Source: Meriones unguiculatus
Taxonomy: Eukaryota; Chordata; Mammalia; Rodentia; Muridae
DNA: 64,000 nt
Reading direction: 5' to 3'
Assembly (NCBI RefSeq): GCF_030254825.1
Contig: NC_083363.1
Span: forward strand, 41,212,164 to 41,276,163
Under the pieces are notes generated by a model. That model made no database searches. It saw only the letters and a program-made list of their open reading frames with translations, and was not told where the DNA came from. This document shows positions 54,030 to 64,000 of this stretch, in pieces; within the stretch, counting starts at the first letter, position 1, and each line of letters starts with the position of its first letter. The position numbers and the translations under genes were made by a program.

Positions 54030-55165
54030 TTTTTATTAATTACACTTTATTCACTTTGTTTCCCCCATAAGCTCCTCTTGAAAGACTTGAAGTTTTTTTC
54101 AAACAGGTCTTTGACTTGCTTGGTTAGAATCACACCAAGGTACTTTATTTTATTAGTGACTATTGTGAAGAGTGTAGTTTCCCTAAATTCTTTATCAGCT
54201 CTTTTGTCTTTTGTATACAGGAGAGCTACTGATTTTTTTTTTTTTGAGTTAATTTTGTACCCAGCCACTTGGCTGAAGGTGTTTATCAGATGAAGGAGTT
54301 CTCTGGTTGAATTTTTGGGGTCACTCATGTATACTATCGTATCATCTGCAAATAGTGATAGTTTGACTTCTTCCTTTCTGAACAGTATCCCTTAATTTTT
54401 TTTAGTTGTCTTACTTCTTTTGCTAGGACTTCAAGTAGTACGTTTTAGAGATACGGAGATTGTGGGCAGCCTTGCCTTGTCCTTGATTTCGGTGGGATTG
54501 ATTTAAGTTTCTCTCCGTTAATTTGATGTTGCCTATAGGCTTGCTGTATATTGTCTTTACTATGTTTAGGTATGTGCCTTCTACCCCTCATCTCTCCAAG
54601 ACTTTAAACATGAATGGGTGTTGGATTTCGTCAAATGCTTTTTCTGCATCTAAGGAAATGATCATGTGGTTTTTCTTTTGTTTTGTTTTTGTTTTTGTTT
54701 TCTTTGCTTCAGTTTGTTTATATGGTAGATTACATTGATGGATTTCTTTATATTGTACCACCCCTGCATGCCTGAGATGAAACCTATTTGGTTATGGTGG
54801 ATAATATCTTTTATGTGTTCTTAGATTCGGTTTGGAAGTATTTTATTGAATATTGTTACATCAACGTTCATAAGAGATCTGTATGAAGTTCTCTTTTTTG
54901 TTGGATCTTTTTGTGGGTTAGGCATCAAGTTGACTCTGACTTCATAGAATGAGATTGGTAATATTCTTTCTGGTTCTATTTTGTGGAACAGTTTGAAGAG
55001 AATTGGAGTTAGCTCTTCTTTGAAATTCTTGTAGAATTCTGCACTGAAACTTTCTGGCCCCGGGCTTTTTTTGGAAGGGAGACTTTTGAGGACTGCTTCT
55101 ATTTCCTTGGGGGATATAGGATTATTTAATCTATTTATCAGATCTTGATTTAATTTTGGTAAATT
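54030..55165 (-). mobile_element. L1 with reverse-transcriptase region joined to its 3' end
   Basis: 54030-54072 is the terminal L1 3' end ('attaattacactttattcac'). It is followed without the usual 3' UTR by ORF2 reverse-transcriptase sequence to 55165. On the minus strand the catalytic FADD motif is intact (codons at 54352-54341, 'LSLFADDTIVYMSD'), then 'LLHLINTFSQVAGYKI'. Upstream, text such as 'GYCS' and 'DEIQHPFMFKVL' is out of frame. About 2-3 kb of L1 (ORF2 C-terminus and 3' UTR) is missing internally. Stops and shifts make it non-functional. Confidence 0.85.
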
Positions 55166-55169
55166 GATT

Positions 55170-55470
55170 TATTATTTTTTTTTACAATTCACAATGGAAT
55201 GCAATATTCAGAAACAAGTAGTTTCCAACACCAGTGAAGGAATGGATATTCTAGCAAGGCCAGTGCAAGCAGGCAAATAATAAACCTTTCTTCTTTCGTT
55301 GTCCCTATTTAGGCTTCCAAGAGAAGGTGTGATAAAAAGGCTGGTCTTTCCACCTTGACATCCAGATCAGAGGTGTTTCCTTCATTTCTGGATCGCAGTT
55401 TACTACAGATACAGTTAAGGTAACAAACAAGAGTAGCAACCACGGGGGACCTGTTGAAAGGTCAAACTCA
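55170..55470 (-). repeat. Possible LTR-type dispersed repeat, unresolved
   Basis: Poly(T) then 'cacaatggaatgcaatattc', 'gaatggatattctagcaagg' and 'cacgggggacctgttgaaag'. The layout resembles an antisense rodent LTR-type repeat, but I cannot name it. Confidence 0.35.
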
Positions 55471-57195
55471 ATGTAAAAGATATTTGAATCAATAAAAAAG
55501 ATGAAATTCAATGCCAGACTTAATAAATCATTTATTTATATTCTCATTCTATTTGCATGCATCTCATACTTTAATTACTCAGGGTATTTTGCTGTTACCT
55601 GTGAACCCTAAATCATACATTTTAAAGAAAGTTCTGTCTAAGTTTTAATCCTTTATGAACACACAAGTAGAAAATGTCTTCATTATTTAATCAATCCAAT
55701 GCTGGGCATAGAGAAGTTACTGAAACTAAATCACCTATGTTTCCTGCAGGCATATAAACACAGTGCAGTTCTATATATGTGTACATCCATCCATAAATAT
55801 GCATATACCTATGCAACCAAATAATACAAAGGGAGAATAATTGATAATTCTATTGCATAATTAGTACTTGCTGGAGAAAATTCTAGTAACATAAACTGAG
55901 TCTTGACAATATACTAAATCTCCCTTTAGATAAACAAATGGGTAAGGTATGGCATTCTTCCTGCTCTATATAAGTGAGGTCACCACATTCCTTTATATAA
56001 CATAGCAATTTATATCTTTACATATGGCCTATTTTCTTCAATTTGTCTAAGCTTGTTTTAATTAAAATATAACCACATCACTTACCCTCTTCTCTAGGCC
56101 CCTCTTACTCCCTTTCACTTTGGTAGCCTCTTTTACTTTGATCATTTTACTTACATATGTAATTATAGACAATTATGCAGGCAAATAGACAGATAAATAG
56201 ATACAAACTTAGAAATGAAACCTCCCTGACTCTATTTTAATTATTTGTGGTTATGTGATTTCATGTCTGACCACTTTGCAACAAATAACCAATTAAGGGG
56301 TCATCCCAAGGAGAGGCAAAATCTACCTTTCTCAAAAAACTTAACATTTTTGTACTAAAAGCAAGTACTCAAAGCACTGCAGATGGAAAGAAAGCTCCTG
56401 AACACAATGGATATCAAATGTGTATGTTCAAATTTTCTTGCATTTAAAATGTCTCTTTACCAAGATAATCAGTAAATTATTTCTTGTAACATAATAGTTT
56501 TGATTTCAATTATATTTATGTTCAATAGTCTCTGTTATGGCTTGATTTACCATAGTATTTTCAAATTTATATTGGAAGCTCAATCTACTTCTAGAGTGGG
56601 CTGACCACAGACACCCTGTCTTCAATTTTAATCAGATACCCCAGCTGAAGAGTCTCCACCAGTATCATCCAAGGAAGACATGCTCCCATGTAGATCCTGT
56701 GTTAACAAGGTCATCAGAACATCCAAGAAAAATAAAATTAGCATTGCTATTATACAAATGAGCCACTAATCTATATCCTTAATGGAAAAATTTAACAAGA
56801 AAAAAAATCCTTAGATTTAAAATAATTTTTTCTGGATGTTTCAAGTCTTATTGAGATAAGCAAGAGCTATTAACTAAGCAAAAAAAAAAAAAAAGCAGCT
56901 AGGTATTTATGTTTCTATTAATAAAATGATATAGATTTTCAGAGAATACCCTAGGACAAATGAACACTCACATTTCTTCTGGGTCACTTCTTTCCTAATA
57001 ACAGTTTTAGGATTAGTTTCACTAATGGAAGTATAAGCTTGCATATTTCAAAGGAAATTATTCTACTTAATTCAGACATACCGCAATGAAATTAAAGTTT
57101 TATATGCAAAACTGATTGAGCTTCTCATATCGTTTCTTTTTTATTTAGTTTGATAATTTACTACAGTGAAAATGTCTTCCTCAGGGGAAAACAAA

Positions 57196-57198
<3 letters not shown>
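55471..57198. other. Single-copy-looking AT-rich DNA
   Basis: No ORF over 60 codons and no nameable repeat over 1.7 kb. Confidence 0.5.

Positions 57199-57241
<43 letters not shown>
57199..57241. repeat. (CA)n microsatellite
   Basis: A clean 43-base CA run. Confidence 0.98.
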
Positions 57242-57242
<1 letters not shown>

Positions 57243-57404
57243 GATTTAAGAAAGTGAATACATTGAGTGGTAGAAGATATATTTAATGTTTCAGTATTTT
57301 GTACTAATAGTAATATTTTTCTTTCTTACTCTTATATGAAAGTCTCTAATAATGCTGAATGAAATAAAATATTTTAACTGCACACTGAAAAAAGACCAAA
57401 ACGC

Positions 57405-57408
<4 letters not shown>
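57242..57408. other. Short spacer, nothing recognised
   Basis: AT-rich sequence between two microsatellites. Confidence 0.5.

Positions 57409-57448
<40 letters not shown>
57409..57448. repeat. (TA)n microsatellite
   Basis: A clean 40-base TA run at the end of the antisense L1 5' region. It gives the Tyr-Ile run in the minus-strand ORF. Confidence 0.98.
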
Positions 57449-57449
<1 letters not shown>

Positions 57450-57452
<3 letters not shown>

Positions 57453-58510
57453 GTTTTTGTCTTGTGCTTCAGTTGTGGTGTAATTCTCAGGGCCTCCTCT
57501 GATATGGTTCATTAGCTCTAATTGAGACATATTAATTGAGTGTTAACACTGGCATCTGGGTTTGTGAATATTACAGTTTTATGTGATTATACCTGGTCTT
57601 GCCTTTGCTGGATAGTTGTTTTGTTCCTTAGTTGCTGTTTCCCTCTCTGCTTCTTAGGAGAGTGAGATATGGTTGATTGTTTCCTGATAAGAAATTCTTC
57701 TAGTAACCTAATAGGTATGCTCACTGGTGGTTTGAAAAAAAAAATGTGTTCTTATGTACTTGGGGAGCTGGCATTGAGGAAAAGGAATGGATAGAGTGGT
57801 TCCACAAGAGAAAGGAAAGTAAAGTGTTCCACCATGATCTTTGTAGTCCCCTGGGAATGAAGAAGGCAGACTGTGAGAAAAAGTCTCAACACATATTCTA
57901 ATACAGGGTTTAGGATTTTACTGGGGGGGAGGGGTGGATATGGAGGAGAAGAGGGTGAGTTAAGATCTTAAGTTCATCTACCTACTTTTCTGTCTGACTT
58001 AGCTAGTAGGTTTCCAGAAAGGTGTGCTGGAGTTGGGAGCTGGGATAATAGGATGAGTGGGGAGGAAAGTGAAGAAAATCTGCTGGAGATACAGGCACCA
58101 GGGAGAAGGTGGGGCACAGCAGGTGGTCTGAAGAGGAGTTGGGGTTGAGACTTGGGACTGGATTTAGATGGGAGGAGGGAGTAATGCAGATCTACAATTA
58201 GATCTACAATTACAATGCTTGCAGTGGCCTGTGTTTTCCCAGTCAATGCCTGATGCTGGATTTGTGGGCTAGGGTAAAAGTAATGGGGGTTATGAAAATT
58301 TCAGATCTGTAATCTACTGGAGATCAGCGATGGCAGGTAAGGGAGGCTGCAGTAGGTGACTGCTGCAGGACTGGAGATGAGACTAGGGCTTTGATTTGGA
58401 GGAGGAGAGGGAGAGGTGAAGAGCTGTAGTTAGTCCACCTGCTTCCCAGGCTGGAGTGGACTGCGGGTCCCTGGGAATGAGAGAATCTTTCACAAGGAAG
58501 AAATATTCAA
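57450..58510 (-). mobile_element. Old L1 5' UTR and start of ORF1 region (antisense)
   Basis: On the minus strand the GA/CT-biased block from 58510 leads into 'cccagatgccagtgttaaca' and then the short frame 'MSQLELMNHIRGGPENYTTT', followed by 'EAQDKNP'. In mouse Lx-type L1s a very similar phrase precedes or opens ORF1. The frame stops at the (TA)n run. A small tandem duplication 'agatctacaatt' lies at about 58188-58211. Confidence 0.45.
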
Positions 58511-59198
58511 TTACTAAAAGTAAATCTGTAACCTTTGTGATAAACTAAAAAGATGATAATAAAAATGAACAAGAAAATTTGTAACTTTTCAACAAATAAA
58601 GGCAAACTAGAGTAAAAAACATTCAGAAATTTTATTATGTTGAAGAGTTTAATTTATATTTTGAAAATGAGTATAAATGTGTGCCTCACACTGAAAAGAC
58701 ATTTGAAAACTCTAGGCCCATTGGAATGTTTGGACAAAAAACCTTTCAGGAAAAAAAAAAAACCCTATTTTTGCATGAGTTTATTTCTGAGTTTTCTATT
58801 CTATTAATCTGTTTATTCTATTGCTCGACATGCCTATCAATCTACCATCATATATATTATATGAAATTTCATATATATATATAATTAATGTGTAAGAGTA
58901 GGTCATTTTAGCTAGAATTTACTTCGGTTAGTAGGTGTTTTTATCCGACTATAAAAATAGTAAGAAAATAATCTAATTTTGAAAAATAATCTGATTTTTA
59001 AAAATTGATAAATATATAAATAGATATGTTGAGAAGATAAACAAAGAACCAAGAAGTAAAAAAAAAAAGATATTTCAATTTACAAATCACAATAGGAAAC
59101 AAAGGATAAACTATAGTTCCATAATATCTCCCTCCTATTAGGATAGGTATTATCAAATAAAAAGAGGTCAGGTTGTTTTGTTTGCTTAGTATTAAAGA
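58511..59198. other. No recognised feature
   Basis: AT-rich. A 67-codon ORF at 58681-58884 has no support. Confidence 0.5.
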
Positions 59199-59335
59199 CA
59201 GGGTTTTTCTCTGTAGCCTGGGCTATCTTATAACTTGTTTGGTAAGTCAGGCCTAACCTTGAAATCAAAGATCTACCTGCCTCTATCTCCCAAATTCTGG
59301 GATTAAAGATGTGTAGCACCACGCCCTGCCTAAGA
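59199..59335 (-). mobile_element. B1 SINE (antisense)
   Basis: 'aaagacagggtttttctctg', 'gatctacctgcctctatctc' and 'ctgggattaaagatgtgtag' are a clear reversed B1. Confidence 0.92.
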
Positions 59336-59762
59336 AGAGGTCAGTTTTGACAACTCTGTCCCAGAGAATACTCTTCATTTAGAGGAAATGTAAGTCCATG
59401 TTATCATACAGTCATAAAAAAAATGGCATGGACAGTCTCCAAACTATTAATAGGTAGAACACTCCTATCATCCAGCAAGACCATTTCAGCATATAAAATC
59501 AAGGGCTATAAAATAATACGTTGAAACATATGTCTATACCTTCATATTTGCTTTGGTTTTAATTTACAGTCACCAAGTTCCTTAAGCAGCCTAAGTGGTA
59601 GTTAATGAAAGAATAATGTACACATGTACACAGACATATACACATGCACACTGGACTATTATTCAGTCATAGCATAAAAAAGAATGAAAGAAAAAATTGA
59701 TATTTGCAACAAAACAGAACAATTTGGAGGACATTAATTAAAATATGCTAACTAGATAGACG
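59336..59762. other. No recognised feature
   Basis: AT-rich spacer with a short CACA/ATAC-rich stretch near 59620-59650. Confidence 0.5.
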
Positions 59763-60419
59763 AAACTAGTGAGATGGCTCAGAGATTCAGAGCATATATT
59801 GTTCTTCCAGAGGACCTGAGTTTAATTCCAAGCATCCATGTCAGGCAGCTGTGCTGCCTATAACAACAGATCCAGAAGGTCAACAGCTCTAGACTCCATG
59901 AGCTCTTACACGCATGAAATTCTCTCTCATAAGAAAGAAGGGGAGTTAGTCTGATGGGGAAAGGATAGGAGCTCCACAAGGACCAAATATATCTGGGCAC
60001 AGGGTCTTTTCTGAGACTGACATTCAACCAAGGACCATGTACGTATACAACCTAGAACCTCCACTCAGATGTAGCCTGTGGTAGCTCAGTAACCAATTGG
60101 TTTCCCAAAGTGTGGGGAACAAGGACTATTTCTAACAGGAACTCAATGACTGGCTCTTTGGCCTCCCCACCCCCGAAGGGAGGAGCAGTCCTGTTAGGCC
60201 ACAGAGGAGGGCTTTGCAGCCAGTCCTGAAGATACCTGATAAAACAGGATCAGATGAATGGGAAGGAGGTCCCCCCCATCAGTGGACTTGGAAAGGAGCA
60301 CGGTGGAGATGAGGGAGGGAGGGAGGGACTGGGAGGGAATGAGGGATTGGGACATGGCTGGGATACAGAGTTAATAAAATGTAACTGATAAAAAATAAAT
60401 AAAAAAATAAAAAAGAAAT

Positions 60420-60458
<39 letters not shown>

Positions 60459-60470
60459 ACACACACTCAA
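59763..60470 (+). mobile_element. B2 SINE split by an L1
   Basis: The head and body ('ctagtgagatggctcagaga', 'tccagaggacctgagtttaa', 'catccatgtcaggcagctgt') run to about 59928. The CT/CA-rich tail resumes at about 60428 ('ctctcttacacaca', with a (CA)n at 60434-60459). Confidence 0.85.
59916..60427 (+). mobile_element. L1 3' UTR inserted in a B2, with target-site duplication
   Basis: A perfect 13-base repeat 'gaaattctctctc' lies at 59916-59928 and 60415-60427. The L1 starts at 59929 ('ataagaaagaaggggagtta') and ends 'gatacagagttaataaaatg' plus an A-rich tail. It has the same 3'-end subtype as the copy at 12251. Confidence 0.93.
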
Positions 60471-61675
60471 CACACTACACATACATATACATATAACAGT
60501 AAACTAATTGAAAAGATAAAGACATATTCAATGAATGTTAATATAAATATTTTAATCTATAAACCATTAATGTGAACAGTGACTGAGGATTACATATAGA
60601 CACTTAGTTCAAAGAACACAGACCTTTAGTTTTGTGCTGTGTGAGTTCTGTGGATTTAGTGTGAAACATGATAATTAAAATTACAAATGCTACATTGTTC
60701 ATTTGAAATGTAATAGCACAGTAAACATTGTTGTTACCATAATCACATACACTAAATTACAAGAATTAATCAAAATGTCAGTGTTGCCTATGTTAATTAA
60801 TTCATTTGTGGTAACCAGTCTAGGACACATATAGTTATAGAACTATTACAACATACAGAATTAGGTATATATATTACTTAAGTAAGCTTCAAATTCAAAT
60901 GCATACTAATTGAAAAAAAAACTCTAAATGTTAAACAAATTTCTATTTTATAGAAACAGAAGAGAAAGAAGAAAGTGTTGAGATTTTTTTCTAATCCTAT
61001 ATATTATTTGGGCATTTTTTACCTTTAGTGAAATTTACGATTACCTTACCCATCAGTTTCAAATATTTCACATCATCCTCTCATGAGTCATCATTTTAGC
61101 TAAGACAGGAATGTGCAGCATCAAAAGCTAATATCAAATGGGCAGTATTTCAAAATTAAAAATATGCATAACCCTTGAAGACAGATTTGGTATTTAATTT
61201 TGACACACCATTTATCATCCTAGAAAATTTGACAATTTATGTGTGCTCCTTTTCTCCTTTATGATTATCTGTGAAACAGATGAGAATAGCCTCTAACTTT
61301 CAGGTTGTTCTGAGGCTCCATGATGCACATAGGGAAGGTCTGAGAATATAATGCTAGTAATACTATTTTTTTGTCAGCAACCAGCTCATTACTACATGTG
61401 AGATGGACTTCAAATGATCCTGTAAGTTTTCACGACAGACCTCTCCCTTTTTGCTTAAGATATCTGACAGATTTTATGAGCTGATATCATTACCAGTACT
61501 AATTTATGAGCCAAATGGGTTTAGAATCAACAATACTAAATCAACTTAGTTTTTATGTCAATGATTCAAGGGAAAAAACATACATTCTTTTGTAGTGACA
61601 GCTCATAGGAATTTCACTTGAAACTTGCTATGTAAGTATATTGTGAGCTGAATAAATTCAGCAAGATTTATTAAG
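60471..61675. other. Single-copy-looking AT-rich DNA
   Basis: No nameable repeat or ORF. Confidence 0.5.
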
Positions 61676-62650
61676 TTGCTAATAACTCTTTTTATTGAAA
61701 ACAATTTTTCTCTCATATAATACATCCCAACCACAGTTTCCCCTTTCCACCCACTCTTCCCACCCTCCATCCTCCACTCTCCCCCATATCCATGCCTGTC
61801 TGATTCTTTTCAGAAAAAGTAGGCCTCCAAGAGACAACAAATAAACATAACAAAACAGGATACAGTAAGACAAGGCAAAACATAAAAGTCCCCATAAAGA
61901 GGCTGGACAAAGGGACCCAATAGAAGGAAACAGGTAGCAAAACAAATGAGGTAGGGACACACCCATGCCACTGCTTAGTGTCCCACAAAAACACCAAGCT
62001 AATGGCCATAATATACACACAGGGAACCCAGTATAAACAAATGCAGACCTTGTGCTTGCCTTTTCAGTCTCCTATGAGCACATGAGCCCTGCTTAATATA
62101 TTGAGTGAGTCATGTTTTCCTGGTATCTTCCATCCCTTCTGACTCCTACAATCATCTTTCTCCCTCCTCTTCTGGAGAACCTAACTGAGACCTCCAATTT
62201 AGACTCTTTTTCTGCATAATGGGTAATGTCTGGCTGTGGATATCGATACCTGTTCTCATTTGCCTCCAGAGGAAGGATCTGATGACAACTGGACAAGGCA
62301 CCAATCTATGAATATAGCTGAATATCACTAGGCATTAAGTCATTGAATTTTTTTCTCCAGTTGTGTTTTTCTACCCTAGATCTCCAGTGTGGAAATGGAA
62401 TCTCTCTTCTGCCTTGGACCTCAAGTTAAAGCAGAGAGTGGTTGACCATTCCCATAACTTCTATGACACCATTACCACACCACATCTTGCATGAAGAAAA
62501 GATTTATAGGTGGAAAGCTATGTGACTGGGTTGGTGTCTAGTTTTCTCTTTCTGTAGCCTACAAAGTACTTTCCTGTGCAAAAAGACTACAGTGTACAGG
62601 TGAAGCTCCATACAGGCACCAGGTCAACCTTAATTGCTGGTATGTAACTT
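61676..62650 (-). mobile_element. Old Lx-type L1 3' UTR (antisense), nearly 1 kb
   Basis: 'ttttattgaaaacaattttt', 'gtaggcctccaagagacaac', 'gtgtcccacaaaaacaccaa', 'gagcacatgagccctgctta', 'caaggcaccaatctatgaat' and 'gctgggttggtgtctagttt'-like text (read 'actgggttggtgtctagttt') follow the full order of the old L1 3' UTR known from mouse Lx elements. The two ORFs of about 100 codons (61679-62020) are antisense artefacts. Confidence 0.75.
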
Positions 62651-62693
62651 TAGAAAAATACTGCAGTTATCTCTAATAATCCTTGGAAAACAG

Positions 62694-62777
62694 TGCAACT
62701 ACAAGCCAACAGCTTATAATCTCAAAAGTCAAAAAAAAAAAAAAGGAAAAATAATGAGATTTTGGCTTGTAGTTGCA
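62694..62777. repeat. Inverted repeat with perfect 16-base arms
   Basis: 'tgcaactacaagccaa' (62694-62709) and its exact reverse complement 'ttggcttgtagttgca' (62762-62777). An inner pair 'aatctc' (62718-62723) and 'gagatt' (62756-62761) extends the stem after an 8-base bulge. The loop is A-rich. Confidence 0.92.
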
Positions 62778-64000
62778 TATACCCCTTCTTCTTCTCTTTC
62801 AAATTCATAACCTCTCCCACAAATTCTGGGTCCAACTTGAGATCTATGCCATGAGAGGGATACCATCCTTGACACTGCCAGGAGAACTAGGAACTAGAGG
62901 CTAGATAGTCCAGAGAACTTGGATAGAACTAAACAGATTTGAAAGAAAAAAAAAAAGGCAATGAAATGATTCTTAATGTTACTCTGCCATACTCATGGAA
63001 TGGAGCCTAACATAATTGTCCCATAACTAAAAGGAGCAGATTCATAGACCCTCATTAGTCAGAGCTCAGAAATCCTACAGAAGATGAGGAGGAAGGATTG
63101 TAGGAGTCGTAGAAATGAAGGACACAGTGAGAACAAGGGTTTGCCATCTTTTCATTTCCAATACAAGTCATAGTCTAATGTTTCAAGATCAATTCTTAAA
63201 AAGTAATTCATAAACATTAATGTGATCTCCTGCACAAATTCATTCCTAGTCTTCTAATTATATAATTAGAATTACCTTAATTAATTATTGATTTTGATCA
63301 TAACAGAAAACAAAAGTCAGTTAAATATGAAACCATCATTGTAACTGATAAAGCTTAACAGTGTGTGAATGTGCTAAATATAAGACATTATGCTCTGGTG
63401 TGAAACTGAGTGTAGAAAACCAGGTTGGCTAAGGGATAATAAAGTAGGCTGTTTTATAAGCAAGGAGACAACTCACTGGCACTTTGGGAATATTAAGAAA
63501 GGAATAATAAGAAAATAACTTTGAAGGTCGGATGAGCTGAAGTTCAAAACAAGGAGTTTGATATATGCATATGATATGTCATATGTTATATGTATATATG
63601 GACATATATGTAAATATATATCATATATATATATGTATGTATGTACATACAAGACCAAAAGGGGCAGTGAGATTGTACTTCATGAAGCCCACGTGTCTTG
63701 TAAATGCTGTTGACTCGAAATTAGCAGAATCAGTTGATCACATTCATATTCAATAGGACCAAAAAGATGAGTAGAATTCACCACAGCACTCTCAGCACAG
63801 TCTTTATGCCACAGCAATCTTCGAATACTTACAGTCTACAAAGTCTCTTCTATTGTTTTAGCTGGAGTAGAATTACTTATATCCTGTGTTTTCTCGGATG
63901 TAATTAGTGTCCTAACCTGTCCTGCCAGTTCCCTTCCCCACTGGGTCCCCTGGGACACAGAAAGCAGATATAGGCTGCATGCTGTCCTCTGAACCTCATA
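62778..64000. other. Unassigned DNA; TA/TG-rich tract at about 63560-63650
   Basis: AT-rich DNA with an irregular ATATG/TATATA microsatellite at about 63560-63650. Opposite-strand Tyr/Ile-rich ORFs at 63473-63756 are its translations. Nothing else is recognised up to the window edge. Confidence 0.5.

Noticed and set aside
61679..62020. Two overlapping minus-strand ORFs of about 100 codons with membrane-like stretches
   Set aside because: They fall in an old L1 3' UTR in two frames at once.
1..64000. A novel gene system, operon or toxin-antitoxin type cassette
   Set aside because: All long stretches are eukaryotic interspersed repeats or AT-rich DNA without coding signal. I saw no cluster of adjacent real genes.

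Overview
The window looks like gene-free nuclear DNA from a muroid rodent, most likely an intergenic stretch or a very long intron. I find no convincing host protein-coding gene and no rRNA, tRNA, CRISPR array or operon. The rodent assignment rests on B1, B2, B4 and ID-like SINEs, a URR1-like hAT relic, old Lx-type L1 3' UTRs and many microsatellites. The youngest L1 3' ends (ending '...gatacaaagtgaataaactgtaattaat' or '...gatacagagttaataaaatgtaactgat') do not match the Mus or Rattus L1 tails I know. I therefore lean to a non-Mus, non-Rattus muroid, perhaps a cricetid, without being able to prove it.

Layout. 1-1.3 kb is a mosaic of short L1 3' pieces in alternating orientation. 1.3-9.5 kb holds old L1 3' UTR relics, a GAA repeat, a MaLR-like LTR and one unassigned ORF. 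9.5-11.7 kb is an antisense old L1, including the ORF1 coiled coil and 5' UTR. 12-13 kb has an L1 insertion carrying transduced 3' flank, an AT palindrome cluster and a poly(A)-tailed LTR copy. 14-15 kb is an inverted (twin-primed) L1. 16-21 kb is mostly SINEs and L1. 21.6-22.8 kb is a poly(A)-tailed retrocopy of a class II endogenous retrovirus RNA. 22.9-25 kb is L1, including a second 3' transduction. 25.7-26.8 kb has an LTR and a gag zinc-knuckle relic. 27.9-30.2 kb holds a URR1 relic, a B2, an L1 5' UTR with an intact 5' terminus, a third LTR retrocopy and a B4-type SINE. 30-40 kb is mostly single-copy-looking AT-rich DNA. 40-41.2 kb is a second twin-primed L1. 41-49 kb is sparse. 49-55.2 kb is a dense antisense L1 cluster with part of the reverse transcriptase domain. 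57.4-58.5 kb is an antisense L1 5' region. 59.7-60.5 kb is a B2 split by an L1. 61.7-62.7 kb is an old antisense L1 3' UTR.

How the parts relate. Nearly everything recognisable was placed by L1-type target-primed reverse transcription: poly(A) tails, short target-site duplications, 5' truncations, inversions and 3' transductions. The most notable signal is that one IAP-like class II ERV family appears three times (12.9, 21.6-22.8 and 29.7 kb) as processed RNA copies. Each ends at the R-region poly(A) site, lacks U5, is truncated at a different 5' point and has its own target-site duplication. This is how a retroviral transcript copied in trans by the L1 machinery should look. L1-made processed copies of an ERV are known in primates (HERV-W); whether this rodent family has been described I cannot tell.

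Limits. Repeat names are from recognition, not from a search. Most boundaries are good to about 5-20 bases, except target-site duplications and motifs, which were read base by base.
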